DNA of 64,000 nt from Lepisosteus oculatus (taxonomy: Eukaryota > Chordata > Actinopteri > Semionotiformes > Lepisosteidae), in NCBI RefSeq assembly GCF_040954835.1, contig NC_090698.1, positions 1,920,501 through 1,984,500 of the forward strand, given 5' to 3'. The translations under genes and the position numbers were made by a program. The notes beneath the pieces are model-generated. The model was given only the letters and a program-made list of their open reading frames with translations. It did not search any database and was not told the DNA's origin. Below, piece by piece: positions 11,806-64,000 of this stretch. Positions within the stretch are counted from its first letter, which is position 1, and each line of letters opens with the position of its first letter.

Positions 11806-13337
11806 ATTCTCATTGTCTTGTCTGGTCTTTTTATCCACCATCTCATATCACATGACCATTTCCTTATCGGTGGTTTTCTTTAATTGAAGAAGAGCGTGGT
11901 TTGACCAAAGCACTCAAGAGTCGATATCAAGATTGTCAAGGTGAGACAATTAATCTTAACTTATGTTGATATTATCTCTTTGTTTCTTGTTATATGAAGA
12001 CACTTTATATTTTAGCCTTTTTATTAATTGTTGGGAGAGATTATTTTCTGGTCTATTTCTTTACACATGCATGCCAGCAAAACAGATGTAACCAGATGTT
12101 ACCCATACAGCAGGGCATATACTTGAGCAATCTGATTACCTCAAGGGTACAACAGCAGGATCTGAGCACAAGACTTGCTGGTCAGGAGTCCAGAGCACTT
12201 AACCACTCCGCCAAGCTGCTGCCTCTAGCACCACAACTGCTAAAGATTAGACTGCAGTACACGTAGCCAATGCTGAATTGACAAAACCGAGCACAGCCCA
12301 GACATCCAAACAGAGAGGAAGACGAGCAGGAGGCTGAAGACCAGGTAAATTCAGGGGGAGAGGAGATGCCACTGCTTGCAGGATTCTTCTCAGTTGCAGG
12401 AACCTGCCGTTGCAAACAGTTACCAGCACAGCTTACAGTCCATCACCTGCAAGAGAGGCTGCACACAAAAGGAGGACTGTCTTTCACCTTCAGTAAAGTG
12501 CTCAGCACTCAAGCGGGCACCACTTCAGCTTCAGCAAATGGCATCAACAATCTGACACCTGGGCCACACGTAATGGGTAAAGCAAATCATATCAACATCA
12601 GAAAGGCGGCTAATGAGAGGAGACTGTTTGGTACTGCTCTGGAAAGGTATCACTGTGATTTGGACCCAATGTTCTCCTGTTCACCAATAAAAAATTTCAT
12701 TATTTTGTCAGCATCCTTTAAGCCACTGAAAGATGCATGGGAACAGATCTATTCCTGCCAACACTTTTATAGAATTTAACCAGGGTATGCAAGATGGCCT
12801 CCATGGAGCTACTGACCAACTGTCAGTTTTAGTTTTAGTATATGACGGCAGAGACATTATCTAGATGAACTGCACACAAGGGGAGCCCATCAGGATCATG
12901 TAGGTCACTCAGTTGCCAGAACTTAATTTATCCAAAATTCATGCGCAGACATTTTCCTGAAGAATTCCTGGCGATTGCCAGGCTTTGTCCCAGACCTCAA
13001 TGACTGTACTATTGTCACACCTAAATATTCATCTATCACCACTTGTGTGCGCATGTTGTTTCTGACCTTGAACTTACCACTCTGGTTGATGTTACTCAAC
13101 ACACCTTCACAATCTACACTGCACAGCAGGCAATACCTTCATCCTTTAAATCAAACCCATCAAGAACTTGAAACACTGGTTGTGACATTTTTCTAAGCCT
13201 CGAAACTGTTCCAAAAGTTACTCACAGGATGCAAAGCAAGGCTGTAATCAAGCAAATGCAGAGAGTGACTCCAAAAAACCCCTGAATGCCTTTAGTAAAA
13301 AGACGACAAAGAGCTACAGGTTCCAATAGCTGTGTAT
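11806..13337. other. Interval between converging genes, no coding signal
   Basis: It begins after the ckm cleavage site and extends to the best candidate mark4 polyadenylation site. Apart from one old SINE (12095-12232) I see no gene, RNA or strong motif. Confidence 0.45.
12095..12232 (-). mobile_element. tRNA-derived SINE (family II), head and body
   Basis: The reverse strand reads GGCGGAGTGGTTAAGTGCTC, a tRNA-like A-box region, then a degenerate body with GTTGTACCCTTGAG, as in many fish tRNA SINEs. Relatives lie at 33.7 and 45.4 kb. Confidence 0.55.
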
Positions 13338-13343
13338 TTTATT
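13338..13343 (-). terminator. mark4: Candidate mark4 polyadenylation signal
   Basis: AATAAA on the - strand, about 3.7 kb past the mark4 stop, is the first exact hexamer I noticed in that direction. An ATTAAA occurs at 13453-13448. If used, the minisatellite at 13.6-13.9 kb lies in the 3' UTR. A nearer non-canonical site cannot be excluded. Confidence 0.3.
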
Positions 13344-13626
13344 TCTCAAGGTTACTCATATTTCCCAGTTTTTACATCTAATGGCACCAAGGCCAGTGCC
13401 AGATATATAATAACTTAAAAATTAAAAAAAAAAGTTGAACAATTAATTTTAATTTGTTGTAATTTTTCTCTGTTCTCTACACAATAATATAAATACAAGC
13501 ACTCTTTTGGGTTTACACAAGACCTGACTCGACTTCTTTAGGGTGAGAGGAGTTGGGTCCAGGTGGGCCAGGGGTGTTGAATGTGACAGCTGTAATGCCA
13601 GAGTCTCTGGAACACAGTGTTCAGCA

Positions 13627-13940
13627 CCCTGGAGCACAGAGCACCAGCTGCTCCAGAACCAACAGCACCAGTTGATCCAGAACCAACATCACCAGCTGCT
13701 CCAGAACAAACAGCACCAGTTGATCCAGAATCAACAGCATCAGCTGCTCCAGAACAAGTGGTGCCAAGTGCTCTGGAACACAGAACACCAGCCGCTCCAG
13801 AACAAACAGTGTCAGCTGCTCTAGAACAAACAGCACCAGCTGCTCCAGAAAAAAAATGGCACCAAGTGCTCTGGAGCACAGAACACCAGCTGCTCCAGAA
13901 CAAACACTGCCAGCTGCTCTGGAACCAACAGCACAAAGTG
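13627..13940. repeat. 24-bp minisatellite, about 13 units
   Basis: Units share a core of GCACCAGCTGCTCCAG followed by AACAAACA or a variant. At least two unit types alternate: CTGCTCCAG/TTGATCCAG types, and AGTGCTCTGGAACACAGA types near 13770 and 13870. Because 24 is a multiple of 3, all copies keep frame and give long spurious open frames on both strands, such as a + strand APAAPEQT-like repeat. I see no start context, splice site or homology to support a protein. Confidence 0.85.
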
Positions 13941-15557
13941 TTCAGTTCAGATTTGCTCCTTCAATTAGTTTCATCAACAATACTGATAATGCCTTAGCAT
14001 GTACTCTCCTGGAGCCAGGACACAGCATTAACCTCACTCAGACTTGATATTGTTGTGAAATTCCAAGCACATCCTGAGCAGGAATTACTGTATCCCCACT
14101 TTGTCAGAAGAACAATCCAATGCAGACTTAAACTGCTGGTCCCTCAGTTCCCTGCTCTGGGCTTACATCTCACCCAACAAAAGGGAGATTCAGGTCTTCA
14201 GAAGTTTGTTAGGTCAATGCTGTAAAACTAAACTCAAATGGCCCTAGTCAATCAGTGGAGACTGATACCAATCCTATTTATAGTGAAGAAAGGAAATCCA
14301 AAGGCTGCAGATTATGAACAGTGACCCTGTACTGAACTCTCCCTATCTGACTGGAACAGTTCATTTTATCTCATCTTTGCATCAAGATAGCAAATTATTG
14401 TCTCTTTTGTTTTTTACAATACACACAAGCACCAGTTTCCAAACTAAGACTTCTATATTCGCACCTACTGTGTTTATATATAATAGATAAATATTCCTAA
14501 AAAACAATTTTAAGATACTGCAGTATTGCGAAACAGTAAAAATCAGAAATGATGGATCAGTTGGACTTGAGCTGGAGCTGCTGGTTCACACATAGGCAAC
14601 TCTATCCCTTAATGGCAAAACATTAAACCAATGCAAAAATGAGACATAACAAAGCTGTAGACAGTTGATTAAGGATCATTTCAGAGGACAGAGTGTTCTC
14701 TGTGTTTGTGTGTCTCCCTGTTTTCACCACAGCTGCCACTCTCCCAGTAAAGTGAGACACCTGTAACATTTTCAGAACTTGCATAGGAACCCTCAATGCC
14801 CACAGGACACACATGGCTTTTCCAGGATATTTCAGGATTTTGTTTCTCCACAACAGCTTAATTATTCCCGGATTCTTTCTGCAAATGACACATCATGAAA
14901 GACACTCACATGCAACACTAATAGTAAAGATCAGAATTTTGGCCACAAAAAACACTGCTCCAGGCCTCTACCCTCAGGAGTACCGACTAACTTCTATGCC
15001 TTGTTCCACTGGACCTGCTGACTAATTTAACAGAATGTCCATCTCGCAAGTAGAATCAAATTTAAAAACACTGTTATAATTAACATAACTCGCCAAGGAC
15101 AAAAAGCAGCAGTTTTTTAAACAAAAATGACTTCTGTGAACATGCAGGGCTATGGTTTGGTGCCCACCTCTGTTCACAACACCTGGATGAAATCTACAGC
15201 TACCTGCTTGACGCGTGACGCCTAATTTGAACAATACATATGATTCCTGCTGAAGAGAGCTGGTGTTTGTCCTGCACCTGTGGAGAAGCTTAAGAATAAT
15301 GTTTCAGAAAAGGCATTAAAAGAGCTAATGTGATTACTCTTTTGCTCTGGGATTTAGTTTGCAGCTACATCTGATGTCCTGGAAAAGCCTGAGGTGATCC
15401 AACTGAAAAAAGGTCTTGCTAGGTTCAGTGCTCCAAGGCAATAATACTGTCCTTAAGGCTGTCTTTAGAGCAGAACAGACACGCTGGGAATGGCGGCTCA
15501 TGGTCAGAAACCAGGTGGGCTTGTAAACTCTTTCATGGGGATTATGTCAGTATGTCC

Positions 15558-15559
<2 letters not shown>

Positions 15560-15588
<29 letters not shown>
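15560..15588. repeat. (TG)n microsatellite
   Basis: About 14 uninterrupted TG dinucleotides. It lies in the presumed mark4 3' UTR or just beyond it, where the - strand transcript would read CA repeats. Confidence 0.9.
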
Positions 15589-15591
<3 letters not shown>

Positions 15592-17015
15592 AGGTGCTAC
15601 TGTCCAACACAAAGACAAGGGTTGAACAACAACCCAGTTTTTGGAAAAACAATGTGTCCTGCTGACGGTTCAACAGAGCCAGTCCCTGGCCAGACAGTGG
15701 AAGACATACAGGCCCCAGCAGAGGGAAAGCAAGGCAAAACCCCATCGCTATGATAACTAAGTCTACGCCTTCTAGGAATGACTCCAGAGGAGCAGATTCT
15801 TTCGCTGAAATCCTCTGAGCTTCTAAAACTCCCCCTGCAAGCAACATCTGAACAACTTTTGAGTCTTCACATGGTTAAAAGGCCAACTGTATACTGTCCA
15901 CTACTCTTCATTAACACATTCCTCATCAACTTGTTTTAAAATCCTATTTCAGATGAAATCGCATCCCTCCTCCACCAAACACAGTAGAGTCGGCTAGTAT
16001 TCCTTCAGAAAGGATGTAACACAGATAATCGGCTCATGATAAACTGCACACCTGGGCTCACTTACCTGTCCCCACCCCTCCCTGGTTCTACACAGCACCT
16101 GTTTATGAGCCTGCAGTGATAGCAGGCCATGCTTGGGAAAACTGTTTGATCTGCTTTTCCTCTCCGCGCACACATCTGCACGCCCTAGGCTCCTCCCCAC
16201 ACAGAGGGGGAGAGCTTGGTTTTGACCTTGAAGGCTGCAAAGGTGTGTGGTGTCCTTCATACTCGATATCGCTTGTTCCCGATTTTCTGTCTTAAACCAC
16301 TAAAGAAAACTCGCTCTAAAAAATATGGAGCCAACTGTTCGGAAAATGTGAATTTGAGATAAATAACAGACCCCGAAGATGGAAAAACACGTAGACTGAC
16401 ATTTCCTTTCCTGCCCTGGTCCTGCATTTTCTGGGGTGAAAAGCACTGGGCTGTCAGGCCTCAACACTTTTCCTGGCAGGAAAAGGAAGGAGACGAATCC
16501 GACGGGCAGAAAATCCAGATACTTTCCCTAAACGCACTCCGGCCACGTCTGCCGAGTTCCCAGCACTGCCTGGCCCAACTGGGCTGTCTGCACCCTTTGG
16601 AAAACACCCTCCCACCTCATTCGCACGCACACGCCAACTGCATTTTAAATTAATTAAAAAAATATATAAAAACAAGAAGAAGACTGAACCTCGGGCCTGT
16701 GACAGCCAAGCCAACTTATTTAAAAATATTTCAAATAGCAGCTGTTGAGAATGAAGAACAAGAATTGCAAGAATTGCGATGACAACAATAATATTGAGAA
16801 GAGTAGCGCATCCGGGCGGAGTCCTGCTGTGTGTCCTTGGTTCCGGACCGGCGGTGTCTTGAGGGTGGGAGGCGGGGGCGCGGCTCGGGAGCCTATCCGT
16901 GCGGGAGTCCTGGAGTATCGGCACTGGGGGTGTGAGAGGATTCAGTCCGTCTTGTCCACTCCCACCCCTGCCCCGTCTCTCCCGAAACCCCCCGCCGCCG
17001 CCCCCACAGTCGCCC

Positions 17016-58450
<41,435 letters not shown>

Positions 58451-60596
58451 TTTTTTTTTCCCTGAGTTTCCCCTGCTTGACGCGGCTCTGTATACGAACG
58501 CTACGTATTTACAAAACTAAAACTGTCTTTAAAATAACAGTCGACATCCCAGTGTCCGTGAGCGCTGCGCCGCCCCTCCTGCGGCCTGGATCCCCTCGGA
58601 GGCGCCGGTACCGTCAGACCCGCCGCATTTCCGCGGCTCCGTCACACAGCCGCCGGCCGAAGCGCTACCAGTCCCGGTACCGACGCGCAGAGCCAGAGAG
58701 GGGAAAACCCGACAGACGAGCTAGATTCGGTCCATGTTGGGCCGCCGGAGTCCGCGGTTCAGGAAGGGAGCGTCAGGCGTCTGGTTCATTCGGCTTCATA
58801 GACGAAGAGAATTCATTTCGGCTCCCTTTCATTGTAATACAGGGGAGGGTGAAAAAAACAACACTTTCTTCTCCGGTTCAATTAAAGCTCTCGCATACTT
58901 GAAATAGGAAAAGCAATGTGTGAAATAACCGAAAACGAGAGAACTCAAATAAAAAAAGAACAAATGTTATACCATCTCGGTAGGAAAGAAAGGAAAATTA
59001 AAACAGTTTTTTTCTACTGCCCGAGCCGGTCCAAAAACGTTGATAAGTGGGGAAAAAAACCTTTTCGGCAATAAAACCATCTTCGGTCCATCAATGATCT
59101 CGCCAGCAATGTATTTTGTTGTTTTTTTTTCCCCCCCGATAAAAAAAAAATAATACCCAGTCACCAATAAATACCTTGAGTCATAAAAAAAATAAAATAA
59201 AAATGTGAACTATACAGTACCCTGCGAGCCGGGCTCCGGTCTGTAGGGGTAAACAAGCGGTGCCGCTTCAAAAACACACCCCATGTCGGGTATGTACGCG
59301 AAATACGCCCCCCCAAAAAGACAGAAATCTAGCAGGACCGGCTAAATTGCTTAAAAATAATCATCTACATCCCCGAAACTGTGTGACAGTCGGGAGAAGG
59401 AAGGACGTCAGGACCACAGAAAAAGGGCAGGACAGCGAATTCGGCAGCCCTACCCTTCCCCCACCTTCTTAAAGAGACAAGCCGTCCACTGAGCGAGCAG
59501 GCCGGGCGCGGCGTGGAGCTGAGAGCGGCTCGCCGGCTTCTTCACGGCGAGCTGGTGGAGGAGGAGGAGGAGGGGACAGTGATGCAATGTTACAGGGCCC
59601 TGCTTGTTTAAACCCGCTTTTGGGACTGAAGTCAATCAGGGAGGAAAATGCGGAGAGACATTTCGGTTTTGTACTTCTGACAGAGTTAAAAAATAAAAGA
59701 TACCGTTGCGTAAAAGCAGGTAGCGTGTGACCACAACCTCTCTTTAGAATTTTTTTTTTTAATTTCTTCCTAGAAAGGTAATTATTTAGCTACTGATTGT
59801 AAAATCCTCTCCTTGTTTGACCACGTCCAATGTACAGTTCTGGGAAAAAGTTCAAGTTTCAAAACACGTGATCCTTTACAGCTGCAAGGTATTAGCTAGG
59901 AAGGAATCGATTTCTACAGCCAGATGTTGAGGAAAACAGTTTAAGAAGAGGCATCAGTTACCTCCGTGTCCAGTGTGTTTGTATAGTTAATCTGTGCAGC
60001 AGCGCATTTCCTCCTACATGTGTAAATTAGACAACACCTATAATGCCATCCAGTCAAGAGTAAGAGGTGTTTATAACAGTAATATTAACAACTCAAAGCA
60101 ATTACCCCCTCATTCATATTAATAAAAAAAAAACACTTCACGCAAGTAACTTGCTCTGTAAAAAGTCATTTTCTCCAGCGCTGTATATATGCTTGTACAT
60201 AGTGGTTTTCAATCAAACATGCATGTGACTGCATAAGCATTATTGCTATCATCAAAAACTGGGCAAGATTCCCAATAATAAAATCCTGAAGTGATGAAAA
60301 TAAGCAGCTCTCCTACTCTCCTAACCGCAGCTGGGTCAATCTGAATACCGTGCTCCTGCCAGACTATTAAGCAAAGCAGTCATGGGCCCCAGTGTGGTTC
60401 TCTATCACACTAAATAAGAGTCACTGATTCCTCTCTGCTGGACTGAGCGGGCAGCTCTTTTCCAACAGACTAATCAGTGGTTTTAATTGCAGTCCACCAA
60501 AGACAGGTGTGTGCAAAAACTCATGATGGGACAAAGCTGACAGTGCCGTACAATGGATTTCAGTCACCACTCGAAGAGGAGCTCCACAATGATACA

Positions 60597-61045
60597 GTAC
60601 CACCCCCTCCACCACCCCCAGTGTGCAGCCCCACCTGGATGATGCACCAGTCCGCTCCCCACACACCAGCTCTCAGTGGGAGGAGAGCAGAGTGATGAAG
60701 CCAGTTCAGAGATGGGGGTTATTAGGAGGCCATGACTGGTAAAGGCCAGGGGTAAATTTGGCCAGGACACCGGGATAATACCCCTACTCTTTTCGAGAAA
60801 TGCCCAGGGATTTTTAATGACCTCAGGACTTCGGTTTTATGTCTCATCCGAAGAACAATACCATTTTATAGTTCAGTGTCCCCATCACTATACTGGGGTA
60901 TTTAGACCCATACAGGCTGCAGGGTGAGCACCCCCTACTGTCCCCTACTAGTTTTTCCCATCGAGGAACTGGCCAGGCTCACACCTGCTTGGCTTCAGTG
61001 GGCTGCCAGCTGTGAGTGGCAGGGTGATATGGCTGCTGGCTAGAT
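60597..61045 (-). mobile_element. 5S rRNA-derived SINE (SINE3-like), copy 3, truncated
   Basis: Reverse orientation relative to the copies at 22.1 and 24.5 kb. The central body is intact (CATGACTGGTAAAGGCCAGG on the + strand), but the final CTTTGAGTG block is missing and the 5S-like head is damaged. Confidence 0.8.
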
Positions 61046-61427
61046 TTGGGATTGAGAGACAGGAGCCACTTCTTGACAACAACAGTAACTGTATGTGTGC
61101 AAAACTACCTGCCAGAGATGTCTGGAGATGCTGCTCCTTTGGTTTCTTCAGAAAGAGAAGAGAAAATGATCTTCAGGGATCAGTAGGCTGCCTCTGATTT
61201 AGACTCTTATGTTCCCAAGTACACAGAAACCCAAGCAGCCCAACCGCTGAATATGTAAGTAAGCAAACAGCCTCTGTGTACAATGTTCTGTTCTGTCAAT
61301 GTATAATTTTATGATGTATAGCTTTTATGATGCTGACTGGAACGTAACTAACAAGATCACATTGTATGTTTTACAGATCAAAATAGTCCCTTTTGCTCAG
61401 ACATAAATAACAGGTCGCAAAGGAACA

Positions 61428-61505
61428 AGTAAGAGGTTTATTCCATGCTGAAAAAAGAAGAAAGAAAACACAACGTTTCGGCCATGGAGCCTTCTTCAGG
61501 TGTGA
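61428..61505 (-). repeat. Inverted copy of the CTGAAGA...GAAACG repeat
   Basis: The reverse strand reads ACACCTGAAGAAGGCTCCAT then GGCCGAAACGTTGTG, and the end matches CATGGAATAAACCT as in the 18.0 kb copy. It differs by one base in the loop. Confidence 0.65.
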
Positions 61506-61780
61506 CAGGTCTCTGTGTTCACCTCGCTAAATCTCAGCTGCACGTCCCCAGCCAGGTCTTCGAACACACTCAGGCCACCAGCACTCACTGACCGAGACAG
61601 AAAAAAGGACTGAGACAGCCCTCGCTTTTTACGAGCTCAGAACTGGGCAGTGTGAACAAGTTGGTTCGATTCACGAGCATATTATTCTTCCTTCTTTAGA
61701 ACTGGCATCTTGGATTTTGAGTTATGATCAGAACTGCCACTGTCTTTATTTTATCTGTAGTTTTCCATTACTCCCTCTTT

Positions 61781-61781
<1 letters not shown>

Positions 61782-61840
<59 letters not shown>
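61782..61840. repeat. (TAA)n microsatellite, about 20 units
   Basis: Uninterrupted TAA/AAT run of about 59 bp. Confidence 0.95.
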
Positions 61841-62689
61841 GCTGCTTTCACATTTGCTTTTTGCCAGACGAAACTATTTTAAGTGGAAGTATTCAGCATT
61901 ATCTTTATCTTCAAGATTAAAAGACATTTTAAAAGGCTGAGAGCAGGATTTGCTTTGATAGGCGATCCAGTAATGTACACGTAGGCATGTTGACAATGGC
62001 AGGCTCACAATATACTAGTACCAACTAATCAATTAGTAATTACTGATCAGTAATCAACTTAATCAACTGTTAAGATGTATGCAAAGTTACCAAACACAAT
62101 TAAACTTCAAGTGTTGAAGGGGGAACACATAGAGGTGAGCACAAACCCAGAACTAGAGAAGGTTTAAGATTACAAATGCTCTGTGGCCTGATGTGGTTTT
62201 ATTTTGCAAGGCACAACTGATACCAAAACAATTAAGTAAATTTAAATGCAAAAGTTCCCCGGTCAGAGACAAAGGAAGAGTTTAGAGATACAAGCAGCCT
62301 TTATCATTCACTGGAGCTGCTAAAGAAAGACCCACCAAACCAGGTCCATGACTTTGGGCCTCCTAACCCCTCTTGAACAAGACCTGGCACAACCTGTCCT
62401 GCTAAAATTGGATAATACAAACTAGACCCAGCCAGCTCTGCATTTCAACTCAATGATTCAAAACAAATGACCTCTGATGGCTATATCAGAATACTTTTCA
62501 ACTGTGTAAATACATGCAAATACAGACAAAATGTATTAATGATCTAGAAAATATGCTCAATGATTGCAATGATTGAGTTCCTTCAAATTATGTCTAAAAG
62601 TCTATGAATATTGTGTATAACAGTGGTTGTTTTTTTAATCAATCATAATGTCAAACTGTCACTGTAAAACACACAACAAGCTGTGAAAA

Positions 62690-62960
62690 CATTTCAAAAC
62701 CAGAGGAATATCTTGGATATCCATTCTTCCAGCTTAGGACTGTTAAGGGAATTCCGCACCAAACACCTCATTAAACATTCTACAGTATACAGTTCCTGGA
62801 TTCCTCATACATTAATGTTTGAGAAACCCCACCTGCCCTCAATAGGATTCATGTCAGGACTTCCTGATGGAAAACCAGTACTTTCATTTCTCCAGGGCTC
62901 TGATGCATAATTGACCTTATGTGTTGGACCACCGTCCTGTTGGATAGCCCAGATATTTTG
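62690..62960 (-). mobile_element. Tc1/mariner transposase fragment
   Basis: One reverse-strand frame reads QQDGGPTHKVNYASEPWRN and, further on, GSPDMNPIEGRWG. These match the QQDGAPAH and SPDLNPIE blocks around the second and third catalytic acids of the DDE family. No full transposase frame is present. Confidence 0.65.
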
Positions 62961-64000
62961 CACAGTACTGCACTGTGCGTTACCGCATTATATATTTTTG
63001 TAGAGCTGAGAGTCAAAACATGAGCATATTGGCCCCCTCTTGCTCTGAGCCTTTTGCCCTCGTCACGAATGGCCCTTAGAGCCCGCTCTCTGTCCTTACC
63101 CGAACCTGTTCTGTTTCCACACTCAGAAACACACAAACAGCAGGAAAACCACTTAATCCTACGTGAACTCGTCGATATGCCATATGAAACAGCAGTGAGG
63201 CGGACACATGGGAGAAGTGGGGCATGGGCTGGAGGTACTGTCACTGACGGGGGTTGAGATGCACGTCAGGTCACAGTGATCAATCCAGCACTAATGGAGG
63301 CCTGCAGCTCTGGCTTTGCTTTGCTGCAGACCAGTGTGAAGGACCGGGCCATGAATCTTCCAATGTGGTCATCACGTGTTTGAACCTCTTGCCATGCATA
63401 AACCTTTAGCAAAAGTGGATGGTGCTCATACTCAATAATGCAGGCATTAGTCTGCAAGACCCTGCGCTCAGTGGCCATTGCTTTCATAGCCCACAAATTC
63501 AAACGTTTCTCTTCCTCACAAAAACAGCTCAGTTCACAAGAGCTGCAGCAGCTGGGCTATGAGCAAAATTAAATACTGTTCACTTTTTAAAGTATGCAGA
63601 CCACAAAATCTGATTCCGTGCTGCATCTTGCTGTGGTTTACTGTGTTTGTTTCCCTATAAAGGAAACAAAATATATTTTTTTCAGGAGCTTCTGATATAA
63701 AGGCATTCAGCAGCATAACAAAATTAGAACTAAATAAGCACTAGTTAAACCACTGTGTATCACAGTATTCCCGTGCTGTTGTAAAGCATAGGAAAGGCCC
63801 ACTGAAACCACAGGAAATGACAGTAAAACTATGGTAAAGACAAAGTACGATAACTGACCAATTATAATGGTAAATTTTTGAAAGAAAATAATCCTAAAGG
63901 GCTGGTCGGAGGTCTTTGGAAATGAAAAATGTGTTCTGACTGAGGATTGACCACTTACTCTCCCAGTCTGCAGAACAGGAATGCACTCTCCGCGCTCCGT

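Larger units (their letters stand above)
58900..64000. other. Upstream flank of mark4, no gene supported
   Basis: Apart from the repeats listed separately I see no coding exon with support. In human, EXOC3L2 lies upstream of MARK4; no exon of it is recognisable here. Confidence 0.5.

Noticed and set aside
13617..13997. 126-codon + strand frame with APAAPEQT-like repeats
   Set aside because: It is the minisatellite read in frame; the period of 24 keeps every frame open, on both strands, and there is no start context, splice site or homology.
63266..63502. 78-codon - strand frame upstream of the mariner fragment as part of its transposase
   Set aside because: No helix-turn-helix or DDE motif that I can recognise, and it is in a different frame from the clear QQDG/SPDMNPIE fragment.

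Overview
The window looks like nuclear DNA of a ray-finned fish. It holds two intron-rich vertebrate genes in tail-to-tail order, set among fish-type retroposons: 5S rRNA-derived SINEs, two tRNA-derived SINE families, CR1-like LINE pieces and Tc1/mariner relics. A single ckm-mark4 pair and this mix of SINEs made me think of a non-teleost such as a gar, but that is an impression and not shown by the sequence.

Left part (about 3.2-11.8 kb, + strand): muscle creatine kinase, ckm. It has a TATA/CCAAT/E-box promoter near 3.7 kb, a non-coding first exon, a roughly 2.9 kb first intron with a muscle-type cluster of E-boxes and a MEF2-like site, and seven coding exons. These join without a break into a 381-residue protein with all the catalytic residues I checked. 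A polyadenylation signal lies at 11779.

Middle (about 11.8-17.0 kb): the space between the two converging 3' ends. It contains an old SINE, a 24-bp minisatellite and a (TG)n run, and probably includes the long 3' UTR of the second gene.

Right part (17.0-58.5 kb, - strand): MAP/microtubule affinity-regulating kinase 4, mark4. I could place every coding exon. The 17-exon long form gives 756 residues (kinase, UBA, spacer, KA1). An extra 83-bp cassette exon at 21399-21481 switches the reading frame of the next two exons and gives a 694-residue short form without KA1. The exon at 19259-19303 and the first 65 bases of the last exon are therefore read in two frames, both of which match the known human MARK4 long and short tails. 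This is the most striking thing in the window.

Upstream of mark4 (58.5-64.0 kb) is a CpG-rich promoter region followed by sequence with SINE3, Tc1/mariner and microsatellite remnants and no gene I can support. The ckm/mark4 arrangement matches human CKM/MARK4 and the paralogous CKB/MARK3 pair. Apart from this synteny and shared ancestry, nothing in the sequence suggests that the two genes work together: one buffers ATP in muscle, the other is a cytosolic, microtubule-linked kinase. I saw no bacterial, viral, CRISPR or novel defence-type system.
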